Source: an uncultured bacterium
GTDB taxonomy: Bacteria > Bacillota > Clostridia > Oscillospirales > Oscillospiraceae
Assembly: GCA_949293165.1 (NCBI GenBank)
Contig: CASFCW010000005.1
Span: 9,913 to 54,728 of the forward strand
Reading direction: 5' to 3'
Length of the DNA: 44,816 nucleotides
Shown: in pieces, positions 34,880 to 42,984 of the stretch
How the letters are laid out: each line of letters opens with the position of its first letter
How positions within the stretch are numbered: position 1 is the first letter of the stretch
Notes under the pieces: generated by a model
What the model saw: only the letters and a program-made list of their open reading frames with translations
What the model was told of the DNA's origin: nothing
The model's database searches: none
Made by a program: the position numbers and the translations under genes

Positions 34880-35451
34880 GAAGGCCCCTCCCCTTCCTCC
34901 ACAGGCTCCAGGTCCAGGGACAGCTGAACCCCTTCCCCGCCGCTCTCCGGCAGGGGGGGCAGCTCCTCCAGGCTGGACAATCCAAAGGTCCGCAAAAAGT
35001 TTTTGGTGGTGCGGTACAGGATGGGCCGTCCGGGCACGGGCAGCCGTCCGCTCTCCTCAATCAGCTCCCGCTCCAGCAGCAGGCCCACGGTATAGGAGCT
35101 GTCCACCCCGCGCACCTGGTCCACATAGGCCCGGGTCACCGGCTGGTAATAGGCGATGACCGCCAGCACCTCCAGGGCGGGCTGGGACAGCTTGGGCGGC
35201 TTGCGCCCGTCCAGCGCCTTCCGGGCATAGGGGGCGTATTCCGGGGCGGAGCACATCTGATAGCTGGCGTCCAGGGCCACAATCCGCACCCCCCGCCGCT
35301 CATAGCGCATCCGGTCCATCAGCTGCCGGGCGGCCTCGTCCGCCTCCTGGCGGGTACATTCCAGGCTCAGGCACAGCCGCTCCACCCCCACCGGCTCCCC
35401 GGCGGCGAAGAGGATGGCCTCCAGAGCGGCCTCCCGTTCCTTATGATCCAT
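34876..35451 (-). CDS. scpB: Segregation and condensation protein B
   Basis: Winged-helix kleisin partner of the SMC-ScpAB complex that organises the chromosome. The N-terminal EAALEAILFAAGEPVGVERL and the central PALEVLAVIAYYQPVTRAYVD with GVDSSYTVGLL are diagnostic. At 191 aa it is typical; GGAGGA is 7 bases before the ATG. It follows scpA after 3 bases. Confidence 0.97.
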   Translation of the reverse strand: MDHKEREAALEAILFAAGEPVGVERLCLSLECTRQEADEAARQLMDRMRYERRGVRIVALDASYQMCSAPEYAPYARKALDGRKPPKLSQPALEVLAVIAYYQPVTRAYVDQVRGVDSSYTVGLLLERELIEESGRLPVPGRPILYRTTKNFLRTFGLSSLEELPPLPESGGEGVQLSLDLEPVEEGEGPS

Positions 35452-35454
35452 GGC

Positions 35455-36267
35455 TCATTCCTCCTCTCCCCCGTCGCCTTCGCTGGTGATGGTCACCGGT
35501 TCCTCCCCGCCGGCAAGGCAGGACACGGTGCAGCTGTCCTGATCCCCCGTCAGCAGGATGCGCCGGGCCTTGCACAGCTCCAGCACCGCCAAAAAGGTGG
35601 CCACCACCTCCGAACGGCTGTGGCTGTCCCGAAACAGGCTGCGGAAGCTGGCCACCCCGCCGGCCAACAGACGGCGCAGCACCTGGGCAGCCTTCTCCGC
35701 CACCGGGTAGGGCTCCCGCCCCACAATGCCCTGGAATGCGGCCACCGGCGGGGGCAGACGGCTGTCCCCCCGGTCCAGCACGCTTTGCAGCGCCCGGAGC
35801 AGATCCTCCCTGGGGTGGCTGTAGCGGTAGGTTTTTTCTTTTTGCAGGGGCTCCGGCACCTTGGTCAGCAGATCCCGGCCATAGGCGTACCGCCTGTCCA
35901 GGCGGGGGACCACCTCTTTGATTTTCAGGTAGTTTTCGTGGTTCTGGTGGGCTTCCAGGCTGGCAATCAGCTGCTCCATCTCGCTGAGGGCCTCCTCATC
36001 GTTGATGGACAGCAGCATACGGGTTTTGATATACACCAGATGGGAGGCCATGGTCACAAATTCACTGGCCACCTCCAGGTCCAGCTCCTTCCGCTGGGCC
36101 ATCCACTGGAGGTACTGCTCCAGGATGAGGGAAATCTGGATGTCCTTGATCTCCATCTTATTCTTGCTCAAAAGATGAAGAATTAAATCAAGGGGGCCAA
36201 CAAAATCCTCCATATCCTGGGCTTTGGCCTTCACCACGCCCTCCAGATGGTAGATGGGACTGTCCAA
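35455..36267 (-). CDS. scpA: Segregation and condensation protein A
   Basis: Kleisin subunit bridging SMC heads. It contains EDFVGPLDLILHLLSKNKMEI, the helical EFVTMASHLVYIKTRMLL, and a C-terminal winged-helix part. 270 aa. The start is TTG at 36267 with GGGAGG 7 bases upstream; a later ATG (MEDFVGPL) would remove the YHLEG strand. It forms a unit with scpB and sits 18 bases after the M50 protease gene. Confidence 0.96.
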   Translation of the reverse strand: MDSPIYHLEGVVKAKAQDMEDFVGPLDLILHLLSKNKMEIKDIQISLILEQYLQWMAQRKELDLEVASEFVTMASHLVYIKTRMLLSINDEEALSEMEQLIASLEAHQNHENYLKIKEVVPRLDRRYAYGRDLLTKVPEPLQKEKTYRYSHPREDLLRALQSVLDRGDSRLPPPVAAFQGIVGREPYPVAEKAAQVLRRLLAGGVASFRSLFRDSHSRSEVVATFLAVLELCKARRILLTGDQDSCTVSCLAGGEEPVTITSEGDGGEEE

Positions 36268-36285
36268 TCCCTCGCCTCCCCGCTT

Positions 36286-36972
36286 TTAAAAGAAATAATA
36301 CTGTACCAGCGCCATGGGGAACCCGGTCAGGCGGCACAGCAGCGCCAGCACCGCCTGAATGCCCGCATACAGCGGGCCGCTGAGCACCCCCACCCAGGCC
36401 AGCACCACCACGGCCAGGATCATATAGCGCTCATACCGCAGCACAAACCCGTATGCCCGGTCGGGCAGGCAGGCGCTGAGAATCCTGGACCCGTCCAACG
36501 GAGGGATGGGGATGAGGTTGAACAGGCCAAGCCCCACGCTGAGCACCGCCATGCGGCACAGAAACAGCAGCACATAGGGCAGCGCCCGTCCCCGGGGCAC
36601 CCAGGCAATCAGCGCCGAACCCACCAGGAGGGCGGCGGCCGCCAGCAGCAGGTTGGACACCGGGCCGGCCAGGGCGGTAATGGCCATGTCCCGCTTGGGC
36701 TGGCGGAAATTCCGCATATCCACCGGCACCGGCTTGGCCCATCCCACCCCCACGGTCAGCAGGAGGAACAGGCCCACCCAGTCCACATGGGCCAGGGGGT
36801 TCAGGGTCAGGCGGCCGTTGAGCTTGGCGGTGGGATCGCCCAGCCGGCAGGCGGCCAGGCCGTGGGCCATCTCGTGGACGGTCAGGCAGACCAGGCAAAC
36901 CAGCCCGCTTGCCACAAACACCACCAGGCTGAGCCAGTCCATATGATCCAAAAACTGCCGGATGGCGTGCAT
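36286..36972 (-). CDS. Site-2-protease-family (M50) membrane metalloprotease
   Basis: Polytopic membrane protein of the M50 family. The zinc motif is HEMAH (H33, E34, H37) in a membrane helix, and the second metal motif is NLIPIPPLDGSRIL. About five to six hydrophobic segments in 228 aa. The start at 36972 has GGAGG 9 bases upstream; the open frame reaches 45 codons further, across the promoter, and is not used. It heads the scpA/scpB operon, a common Clostridial arrangement; the substrate is unknown. Confidence 0.92.
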   Translation of the reverse strand: MHAIRQFLDHMDWLSLVVFVASGLVCLVCLTVHEMAHGLAACRLGDPTAKLNGRLTLNPLAHVDWVGLFLLLTVGVGWAKPVPVDMRNFRQPKRDMAITALAGPVSNLLLAAAALLVGSALIAWVPRGRALPYVLLFLCRMAVLSVGLGLFNLIPIPPLDGSRILSACLPDRAYGFVLRYERYMILAVVVLAWVGVLSGPLYAGIQAVLALLCRLTGFPMALVQYYFF

Positions 36973-37059
36973 ATCCGCTCTCCTCCCTTTCCACCGATCT
37001 GTGGGCCGTGTCCCCGGTTCCCATGGGCGGGAACCGGGGCAAGGAACAATATTTTGTCC

Positions 37060-37088
37060 ATTATACCCGAAAATCCCCGTTTTGACAA
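37060..37088 (-). promoter_or_regulatory. SigA-type promoter of the M50-scpAB-gerW-dacF-rluB operon
   Basis: Minus strand: TTGTCA (37088-37083), a 17-base spacer, and a perfect TATAAT (37065-37060), about 90 bases before the M50 protease ATG. Confidence 0.8.
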
Positions 37089-37105
37089 GGACGGCCCAAA
37101 GACAC

Positions 37106-37148
37106 AAAACGGGAACGCAGCGGACATGCCGTCCTGCGTTCCCGTTTT
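37106..37148 (-). terminator. Terminator between asp23 and the M50 operon
   Basis: A 15-bp perfect inverted repeat (AAAACGGGAACGCAG, 37106-37120, with its complement at 37134-37148) surrounds a 13-base loop. A-rich and T-rich ends suit termination in either direction; it lies 28 bases after the asp23 stop. Confidence 0.85.
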
Positions 37149-37176
37149 CACGCGCTTTGTTGACCCCGCCGGAGCG

Positions 37177-37557
37177 TTACTCCTTGACGGGCTGGGGGAA
37201 GGTAATCCCAGTCACCGTTACATTGACGGCGGCCACCTCCAGGCCGGTCATGGACTCCACAGCGTTGCGGACGCTGTCCTGCACAGCCCGGCCCATCTCC
37301 GGAATGGTATGGCCGGAGGCAAGCAGGACGGACAGATCCACCGTCACCTTCTCCTCGTCCATATGGACGTGGACGCCCTTGGCCAGATTCTTCTTGCCCA
37401 GCAGCTCGGCAATATCCCGGCCCAGGTTGGCCGCCAGGGCGCTGACCCCCTCCACCTCCAGGGCGGCGGCGGCGGCGATACTGGCCAGAACCTCTTCGGA
37501 AATATGGATGTTGCCCAGCTCGTCAGAGCGGGAGACATACTCTTTGTTTTCACTCAC
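37177..37557 (-). CDS. Asp23/Gls24 family envelope stress protein
   Basis: A 126-aa protein with the Asp23 core: GNIHISEEVLASIAAAAALE, VEGVSALA, KGVHVHMDEEKVTVDLSVLL and VAAVNVTVTGI. Members anchor to the membrane via AmaP in cocci; no partner is seen here. It is flanked by its own promoter and a terminator, so it is likely monocistronic. Confidence 0.93.
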   Translation of the reverse strand: MSENKEYVSRSDELGNIHISEEVLASIAAAAALEVEGVSALAANLGRDIAELLGKKNLAKGVHVHMDEEKVTVDLSVLLASGHTIPEMGRAVQDSVRNAVESMTGLEVAAVNVTVTGITFPQPVKE

Positions 37558-37592
37558 AGACGGTCACGCTCCTTCACGTTACGGTTGCACCT

Positions 37593-37621
37593 ATTTTACC
37601 ACGCCGCCGCCCGTTTGACAA
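37593..37621 (-). promoter_or_regulatory. SigA-type promoter of asp23
   Basis: Minus strand: TTGTCA (37621-37616), a 17-base spacer, and TAAAAT (37598-37593), 36 bases before the asp23 ATG. Confidence 0.72.
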
Positions 37622-37650
37622 CCGCAACCTGAAAAAACCCAGCTTCTTCC

Positions 37651-38268
37651 TTACTCCACCCCAATAATCATCACCTGATCGGCGGTAAAGCCGGCCGTCT
37701 GGTGCACCACATCCACAATCCGGGCGGTATCCGCCTCGGTGATCCCCCCCTCAGGGCTGGCTACCGCCAGGCTGACGGCGTTGTCCCCGATAAAGGCCAC
37801 GCAGTCGGCATACCCCTTGGCGATGACCAGATTCTCAATCTGCGCCTCGGTGACGGTGAAATCTGCCATGGTCTGGATGCTGTCCTGGATCTCCTGCACC
37901 ATGGTCTCATCCGCCTCCTCCCCTTCAGCGGCCTGCTGGAGGAGGGAGAGGGCGCTGTCCCGGGACTGCTCCCGGTTGAGCCGGGCGGTGGCAAAATAGT
38001 CTGAGCCCGTCCCGGTCTCGCCGGTAAGCGCCGCGTCCTGCTCCGTCACATCCCCAGACTGGGCGGCGTCCTCCTCACCGGCCTGGGCGGTTCCCCCATC
38101 CTGCTGGAGCAGGGGGTCCTCCGCCCCTACCATGGCGGACTCTCCCAGGGTTTTCCCCACCTGCTGCTCGTAATTCCAGTTGAGATATACCGCGGCACAG
38201 ACAAACAGGGCGATGGCCGCTACCACCGCGTTGCGCTTCCATAGCTGGGAAAGGGGTTTGCTTTTCAT
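37651..38268 (-). CDS. spoIIIAH: Stage III sporulation protein AH
   Basis: Forms with SpoIIQ the mother-cell/forespore channel. One N-terminal membrane helix (AVVAAIALFVCAAVYLNW) is followed by an Asp/Gln/Gly linker. The C-terminal YscJ/FliF-like ring-building domain contains TVTEAQIENLVIAKGYADCV and ends DQVMIIGVE. 205 aa; AGGAGG is before the ATG. Last gene of the eight-gene operon. Confidence 0.93.
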   Translation of the reverse strand: MKSKPLSQLWKRNAVVAAIALFVCAAVYLNWNYEQQVGKTLGESAMVGAEDPLLQQDGGTAQAGEEDAAQSGDVTEQDAALTGETGTGSDYFATARLNREQSRDSALSLLQQAAEGEEADETMVQEIQDSIQTMADFTVTEAQIENLVIAKGYADCVAFIGDNAVSLAVASPEGGITEADTARIVDVVHQTAGFTADQVMIIGVE

Positions 38269-38319
38269 GGGATTACCTCCTAAACAATTAAAATCGTAAC
38301 TCCCCCCACGGGGATGGGA

Positions 38320-38832
38320 TCACGGTGCCCTCCGGCAGACGGAGATCCGGTCGCTGCCCAACCCGGTGAGGGCGGATACCGCCTGGGTCAGCGCCAGGCG
38401 GACGGCTGGGTCGTCTCCCCCGGTACAGACTACCAGCGCCCCCCGGAATTCCGGGGCCCTGGTCTCCAGGGGCACCACTGTCTCCTCCCCGCCTCCCAGG
38501 CTGATGGTGACGGTGGCCTGCCGGCTGTCCCCCGCTGCATCCCACTGGCTGTCCTGGGCCAGGACCTGCCGCTGGGAGCTTTCCAGGGTTAATACCACCT
38601 CCGCCTCCCCCGCACCCTGAACCTGGGACAGGATGCCGGACAGTTTTTCCTCCCAATACTCCACCTCCCAGCTGTCTGTCTGGGCGTCCTCCTCCGCCGG
38701 CCCCTCCTGCCCCCCGCCCACCCCCGTGGGCAGCAGGAGCAGCAGGCAGCCCACCGCCAGCACCACGGCGGCCCCGCTCCAGGATCTCCTTCCAAACAGC
38801 GCAGCCACCCTGGCCCGCCAACGGTCTGTCAT
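38320..38832 (-). CDS. spoIIIAG: Stage III sporulation protein AG
   Basis: Ring-forming component of the SpoIIIA-Q channel. It has one membrane helix (GAAVVLAVGCLLLLLPTGV), then an extracytoplasmic domain with KLSGILSQVQGAGEAEVVLT and FRGALVVCTGGDDPAVRLAL. 170 aa from the ATG at 38832, which has GGAGG 7 bases upstream and overlaps the spoIIIAF stop; a longer frame of 22 codons is a shadow of spoIIIAF. Confidence 0.92.
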   Translation of the reverse strand: MTDRWRARVAALFGRRSWSGAAVVLAVGCLLLLLPTGVGGGQEGPAEEDAQTDSWEVEYWEEKLSGILSQVQGAGEAEVVLTLESSQRQVLAQDSQWDAAGDSRQATVTISLGGGEETVVPLETRAPEFRGALVVCTGGDDPAVRLALTQAVSALTGLGSDRISVCRRAP

Positions 38833-39326
38833 GCGCTCGCCTCCTCCGATTGGTACATTTGCCTCTGGGCCGGGATGTCCAGCTGGCTGTCCAGCCACTG
38901 GGTCAGGGCGGAGCGCTGCTCCTCCGTCAGGCTGCCCCGGATCACCGCTTCATCCGGCAGCCAGACCCCCTCCTCCCCCATGCGGCAGGTGACGGAGACG
39001 GATATCTCCGCCCCAAGCTGGAGCCCCTTGTCCAGTATATATGCCTCAGTCTCCCGCTGTATGACCTCTTTCATGGTCTGGTCCCGCTGCCGGGACAGCT
39101 CCTCCTCCCGGCGGGCAATGTAGTCCCCCAGCCCCTGTGGCTCCTCCGCCGCCGTCTGGGGCAGCGCCTGAGCCAACGGGCCCAGCATGGCCAGCGCCAT
39201 CAGCAGCCCCGCGGCCAGACGGCCCACGCGCCCGGCCCCCGTCTTGGGCAGCAGCGCGGTAATCAGGGCGCACAGCAGCGCCGCGGATACCAGGCCCAGC
39301 AGCCATTGACGCACCCACTCCATCAT
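38829..39326 (-). CDS. spoIIIAF: Stage III sporulation protein AF
   Basis: 165 aa with two N-terminal membrane helices (WLLGLVSAALLCALITALLP and LAAGLLMALAMLGPLAQAL), then a helical/ring domain (YILDKGLQLGAEISVSVTC). The start overlaps the spoIIIAE stop by 4 bases. Position and topology in the operon identify it. Confidence 0.92.
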   Translation of the reverse strand: MMEWVRQWLLGLVSAALLCALITALLPKTGAGRVGRLAAGLLMALAMLGPLAQALPQTAAEEPQGLGDYIARREEELSRQRDQTMKEVIQRETEAYILDKGLQLGAEISVSVTCRMGEEGVWLPDEAVIRGSLTEEQRSALTQWLDSQLDIPAQRQMYQSEEASA

Positions 39327-40408
39327 GACGCCGTCACCGCCGACAGGGCCGATACCACGCTGAACAGCAGAACCAGCGCCCCGGCGCCCACCATACCCAG
39401 CACCAGGCCGAAGGCGCTCCCCACCAGGTCCAGCAGACCGCTGAGACGGGGGCTGGCGATGGTGGCAGTGAGGGCGGCGGCAGCCTTATACATCAGATAA
39501 TGGATGCCCAGCTGGAGGAAGGGGGTCAGGCAGATGGCCAGCACAGCCAGGGTGCCCGCGGCACCCACCGTCCCTCTCAGCACCCCCGCCCCGGCCAGCA
39601 CCACCTCCGCCGAATCGGCCAGGATGGCGCCCACCACCGGCACCGTGCGGGAAATGGCGATTTTCGCCGTCTTGACCGCGGCCGCGTCCACCGACCCGGC
39701 AATGGCGCCGCTGGCAGTGAGATAGCCCACAAAGGCCAGCAGCGCCGCCGTGAGCAGCAGCACCGCCGCCCCCTTGATCAGCTCCGCCATTTTTTTCAGC
39801 CCTGGATTGTCCAGGGCGGCGTGGGCGCAGCACAGGGCCACATAGCCATAGATCATGGGAATCAGCGCCACATCCATGGCGGAAATCAGCAGGTCACAGC
39901 ACAGCACCGTCACTCCTTGGCGAAGGGCGGCGGAGGTAACCCCACCGGAGGCCGCCGTCAGCGTGGCCACAGCGGGCAGCAGCACCCCGGCAAAGCTGTC
40001 CAGCCGCTCCATGGTCTCCCTGCCCAGGCCGATCAGCCCCTCCATATCCCGCAGGGTCAGCGCGGTTATGGCCAGGGCCCCGCCCATCTCCACCGGCGCC
40101 AGGCCCCCCGTTTCCCCCACCTGCCCCACCCCCTGGGCCATGGAGCACAGCAGCACCACCGCCATCAACTTCAGCCCGCTGGCCGCCGACCGGCTCACCA
40201 GCGTCCCAATGCCCGCTCCGGCGGCGGAAAGCAGCCTCTCCACCCCGGCGGCAAGGCCGCCCTCCCCATCCACGCCATACGCCTCCGCCGCCTCCAGCGC
40301 CTGCTCCGCCTCCGGGAAGTCCACCCCCCGGGCTGTTACCAGCAATCCAGGATACATAACCAAGAAAATCAATAGCAGAAAAGGGATTTTCCTTGCCAGC
40401 TTCTTCAT
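39323..40408 (-). CDS. spoIIIAE: Stage III sporulation protein AE
   Basis: Large polytopic membrane protein of the channel complex (361 aa). It has a signal-like N-terminus (KIPFLLLIFLVMYPGLLV) and many hydrophobic segments such as GLKLMAVVLLCSMAQG and VALIPMIYGYVALCCAHAAL, ending SAFGLVLGMVGAGALVLLFS. The start at 40408 overlaps the spoIIIAD stop as ATGA; the open frame continues 127 codons upstream as a Gly-rich shadow. Confidence 0.93.
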   Translation of the reverse strand: MKKLARKIPFLLLIFLVMYPGLLVTARGVDFPEAEQALEAAEAYGVDGEGGLAAGVERLLSAAGAGIGTLVSRSAASGLKLMAVVLLCSMAQGVGQVGETGGLAPVEMGGALAITALTLRDMEGLIGLGRETMERLDSFAGVLLPAVATLTAASGGVTSAALRQGVTVLCCDLLISAMDVALIPMIYGYVALCCAHAALDNPGLKKMAELIKGAAVLLLTAALLAFVGYLTASGAIAGSVDAAAVKTAKIAISRTVPVVGAILADSAEVVLAGAGVLRGTVGAAGTLAVLAICLTPFLQLGIHYLMYKAAAALTATIASPRLSGLLDLVGSAFGLVLGMVGAGALVLLFSVVSALSAVTAS

Positions 40409-40794
40409 GTCAACATCACCGCCATCAACTCCGCCACCCCCTCCAAAAGGGGGAGCGCCGCGCCCAGGGCGGCCAGGGTGCCCGCCGTGTCCACAAAGGC
40501 CGCCAGACCCTGTTCTCCCGCCCCCCGGCACATCTCGCCGGTGAGCCGGGCCAGCACGGCGATGGCCGCTGTTTTCAGCACGGGCCGGATCACCTGGGGG
40601 TCCACCCCCGCCATACTGCTGAGCCGGTTCATCAGCTCCACCACCGCCCCAAGGCTGTCCGCCGCCTCCAACAGCAGCCAGACCCCCGCCGCCAAAGTCA
40701 GGGCCAGGGCAAATTGGGGCACGCTCTGCCGCAGCACCGACGCCAGCAGGGCGGTTACCACCGCCACCACCGCGGCCCGCATCATCCACTCCAT
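40405..40794 (-). CDS. spoIIIAD: Stage III sporulation protein AD
   Basis: 129-aa membrane protein with three or four helices (AAVVAVVTALLASVLRQ, FALALTLAAGVWLLLEA, LKTAAIAVLARLTGEM) and the family stretch LGAVVELMNRLSSMAGVDP. A GTG one codon upstream could be the start; the ATG shares one base with the spoIIIAC stop (TGATG). Confidence 0.92.
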   Translation of the reverse strand: MEWMMRAAVVAVVTALLASVLRQSVPQFALALTLAAGVWLLLEAADSLGAVVELMNRLSSMAGVDPQVIRPVLKTAAIAVLARLTGEMCRGAGEQGLAAFVDTAGTLAALGAALPLLEGVAELMAVMLT

Positions 40795-40988
40795 CACAGC
40801 TGAAACAGGTTCTTCACCAGGTCAAAAAGGGCGGCAATCTCCTGCACCACCATCATCAGTACCACCACCAGTCCCGCCAGGGTGGTCATCATGGCCTGCT
40901 CGTCCCGCCCCGCACGGATCAATACCTGGTTGAGCACCGCCACCAGAATGCCGATGGCGGCAATTTTAAAGATTAAATCCACGTCCAT
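40794..40988 (-). CDS. spoIIIAC: Stage III sporulation protein AC
   Basis: 64-aa protein with two membrane helices (LIFKIAAIGILVAVLNQVLI and MTTLAGLVVVLMMVVQEIA), nearly identical in layout to other SpoIIIAC. AGGGG is 8 bases before the ATG at 40988; the ATG two codons earlier is too close to it. The longer frame upstream is not family-like. Confidence 0.93.
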   Translation of the reverse strand: MDVDLIFKIAAIGILVAVLNQVLIRAGRDEQAMMTTLAGLVVVLMMVVQEIAALFDLVKNLFQL

Positions 40989-41029
40989 ACCCATGTCCCC
41001 TATTCCATAGTTCTTCCGTATATGGGAAA

Positions 41030-41539
41030 TTACATCAGAAGAATGACCAGGAACCCGCCCCCGGCCAGCCCCAACACCCGGTACACCCGGCCCATCCGCT
41101 CCCACTCGCCCTTTGCCCGGGTCAGCTCCTCGGACAGGTATTCCCCCGCCTGATCCAGGTCCTTGCCCTGGATTTCCTCCTCATACCGGCCCAGCACCTC
41201 CCCCAGCTGCTCCAGCTGGGACAGGGCCTCCGGGCTGAGATCAAGCAGTTCACCCGCCAGGTGCCGCCAGCTCTCCTGAAAGGGCCGTACCTCCAGCGCC
41301 CGGCAGGCCTGGACACACCCCTGGAAAAAGGGTCGGACGGTGGGCGGCGCCTGGCAGGCCGTCTCCTCCAGCGCCTGGGGCAGGCCCCGGCCCCGGCCGC
41401 AGATTTCCCGCCGAAGCAGGCCCAAAGCGTGGATCAGGGCGGAGACGTGGGTCACCCGCTCCCGCAGCCTGGCGGAGGCCTGAATCCCCAGCCAGGCGCC
41501 GCCGCCCGCCACCAAAACACAGCCCAGCAGCCGGATCAT
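41030..41539 (-). CDS. spoIIIAB: Stage III sporulation protein AB
   Basis: 169-aa protein with an N-terminal and a C-terminal membrane helix (IRLLGCVLVAGGGAWLGIQA and VLGLAGGGFLVILL) around a helical domain with HALGLLRREICGRGRGLPQAL. It resembles type II secretion F-protein fragments, as SpoIIIAB does. The start overlaps the spoIIIAA stop by 4 bases. Confidence 0.93.
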   Translation of the reverse strand: MIRLLGCVLVAGGGAWLGIQASARLRERVTHVSALIHALGLLRREICGRGRGLPQALEETACQAPPTVRPFFQGCVQACRALEVRPFQESWRHLAGELLDLSPEALSQLEQLGEVLGRYEEEIQGKDLDQAGEYLSEELTRAKGEWERMGRVYRVLGLAGGGFLVILLM

Positions 41540-42450
41540 GACAGCACCTCCACCTGATAGCTTCTGGCCTCCCCCCTGCGCTGGATGGTCACCAGCCTCT
41601 GAAACAGCCCCTGGGTCACCAGCGGCCTGTAGAGGGGGCGGCGCATGAGATCCTCCCGATCCTGCCCATGGGCGGTGGAAAGGAGGGTAACGCCGCACCC
41701 GGCCGCCGTCAGCAGGGCCCGTCCATCCGCCGGGGCGGTAATCTCATCGGCGGCCAGGATCTCCGGGTTCATGGCCCGGAGCAGGAGCATCAGCCCCTGG
41801 GCCTTGGAACAGCCCTCCACCACATCGCACCGCCGCCCCACCGGGAGCTGGGGCCGTCCCTGCCAGAGGGCGGCCACCTCCCCCCGCTCGTCGGCCAGGC
41901 CCACCCGCTGGGGCGCCATCCCCTCCCCGTCCGCCGCCCGGCGGACCAGCTCCCGGAGGAGGGTGGTCTTGCCCACCCCCGGCGGGGCCAGGATCAAGGT
42001 GCTGTACAGCCGCCCGTCAGGCCGGAGCAGCTCCGCCCCCGACCAGCTTCCCTGCCCCGACACCGCCCGGGCAATCCGTATAGAAGCGGAGGCCAGGGCA
42101 CGAAAGCCGTGGATCTCCCCCTGACGCAGCTCCACAGTCCCGCACACTCCCATCCGGTGCCCGCCCCGCAGGGTCAGATACCCCTGGCGCAAGCTGTCCA
42201 GTACGGTGTGCAGCGACGCCTGGCAGGCCAGCTCCACCAGCTGCTCCAACAGGGGGAGGGTGACCTCCGTCCCCTCCATCAGGCGCTCGCCGCCGGGCAG
42301 CACCGCCGCCAGGGGCTGTCCCATCCGCAGGCGCAGCTCCTCGCACACCGCCTTGTCCCCCTCCGGCAGCCGGAGGGCCGGCCCCCTGAGGGCCATGGGC
42401 AGCACCTGGGCCGCCTGTTCGTATGCTTGTACCGCTGTAACTCCTGTCAT
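41536..42450 (-). CDS. spoIIIAA: Stage III sporulation protein AA (ATPase)
   Basis: AAA-type ATPase powering the mother-cell side of the channel. Walker A PPGVGKTT at residues 156-163, Walker B region NPEILAADEIT, and the N-terminal GGHRMGVCGTVELRQGEI. 304 aa from the ATG at 42450 with AGGCGGTG 6 bases upstream; the frame extends 41 codons upstream without family likeness. First gene of the operon. Confidence 0.95.
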   Translation of the reverse strand: MTGVTAVQAYEQAAQVLPMALRGPALRLPEGDKAVCEELRLRMGQPLAAVLPGGERLMEGTEVTLPLLEQLVELACQASLHTVLDSLRQGYLTLRGGHRMGVCGTVELRQGEIHGFRALASASIRIARAVSGQGSWSGAELLRPDGRLYSTLILAPPGVGKTTLLRELVRRAADGEGMAPQRVGLADERGEVAALWQGRPQLPVGRRCDVVEGCSKAQGLMLLLRAMNPEILAADEITAPADGRALLTAAGCGVTLLSTAHGQDREDLMRRPLYRPLVTQGLFQRLVTIQRRGEARSYQVEVLS

Positions 42451-42472
42451 TGTGTTCACCGCCTTTGCCCCT

Positions 42473-42501
42473 ATCCTATGTGGACGGGCCCTGGGATAGA
42501 A
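42473..42501 (-). promoter_or_regulatory. Candidate sigma-E promoter of the spoIIIA operon
   Basis: Minus strand: TTCTATC (42501-42495), exactly 14 bases, then CATAGGAT (42480-42473), 22 bases before the ATG. The -10 matches CATACAMT at 6 of 8; the -35 match is weak. spoIIIA is sigma-E dependent in Bacillus. Confidence 0.4.
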
Positions 42502-42589
42502 CTCCGGCTGAAAACGCGGCCAGCCATCGGGCAAAGCCGTGGAAACCGGGACCATCCCCCCTTCTCCTCCCAAATTTCCTTCCCCCCTG

Positions 42590-42617
42590 TTGACATTCTC
42601 GATATTCGAGTTATAAT
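42590..42617 (+). promoter_or_regulatory. SigA-type promoter of the padR-DUF2812 unit
   Basis: A perfect TTGACA (42590-42595), a 16-base spacer, and a perfect TATAAT (42612-42617). The spacer is mostly filled by a palindromic operator. Confidence 0.85.
42598..42610. promoter_or_regulatory. PadR operator copy 1
   Basis: CTCGATATTCGAG, a perfect 5-bp inverted repeat with a 3-base centre, between the -35 and -10 boxes. Confidence 0.75.
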
Positions 42618-42629
42618 AAAATTAAGGAA

Positions 42630-42642
42630 CTCGATATTCGAG
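42630..42642. promoter_or_regulatory. PadR operator copy 2
   Basis: A second identical CTCGATATTCGAG, 32 bases (about three helical turns) after copy 1, between the transcription start and the padR ribosome site. Confidence 0.75.
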
Positions 42643-42660
42643 GAAAATGAGGGGATACCG

Positions 42661-42984
42661 ATGCCAAGGGAACGGTTTAAAACGCTGACGGAGCAAATGT
42701 TCTATATTTTACTCTGTCTGGGCCGGGAGTGCCGGGGTGCGGAGATTCTGGAGGCGGTTCGGATTTTGGCGGATGGCCGGGTGAGCATTGGATCGGGCAC
42801 CCTGTATGACTTGCTGGAGCAATTTCTGGCGGAAGGGATGATTGAGGAGACCAAAACGGAGGGCCGGCGGCGCAGCTACCGGATTACTGAGAAGGGGCGG
42901 CTGATGCTGGAGCGGGAGTACCGGCGCATCCGGCATCAGGCGGAGGACTTTGAACGATTATTGGGAAAGGAGGCGCCTTCATGA
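42661..42984 (+). CDS. PadR family transcriptional regulator
   Basis: 107-aa winged-helix protein: LTEQMFYILLCLGRECRGAE, the recognition region VSIGSGTLYDLLEQFLAEGM, a wing EGRRRSYRITEKGRLMLERE and a short C-terminal helix. GAGGGG is 6 bases before the ATG. The reading frame is open far upstream, but that part runs antisense through spoIIIAA. It overlaps the DUF2812 start by 4 bases, and its twin operators suggest autoregulation. Confidence 0.93.
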   Translation: MPRERFKTLTEQMFYILLCLGRECRGAEILEAVRILADGRVSIGSGTLYDLLEQFLAEGMIEETKTEGRRRSYRITEKGRLMLEREYRRIRHQAEDFERLLGKEAPS

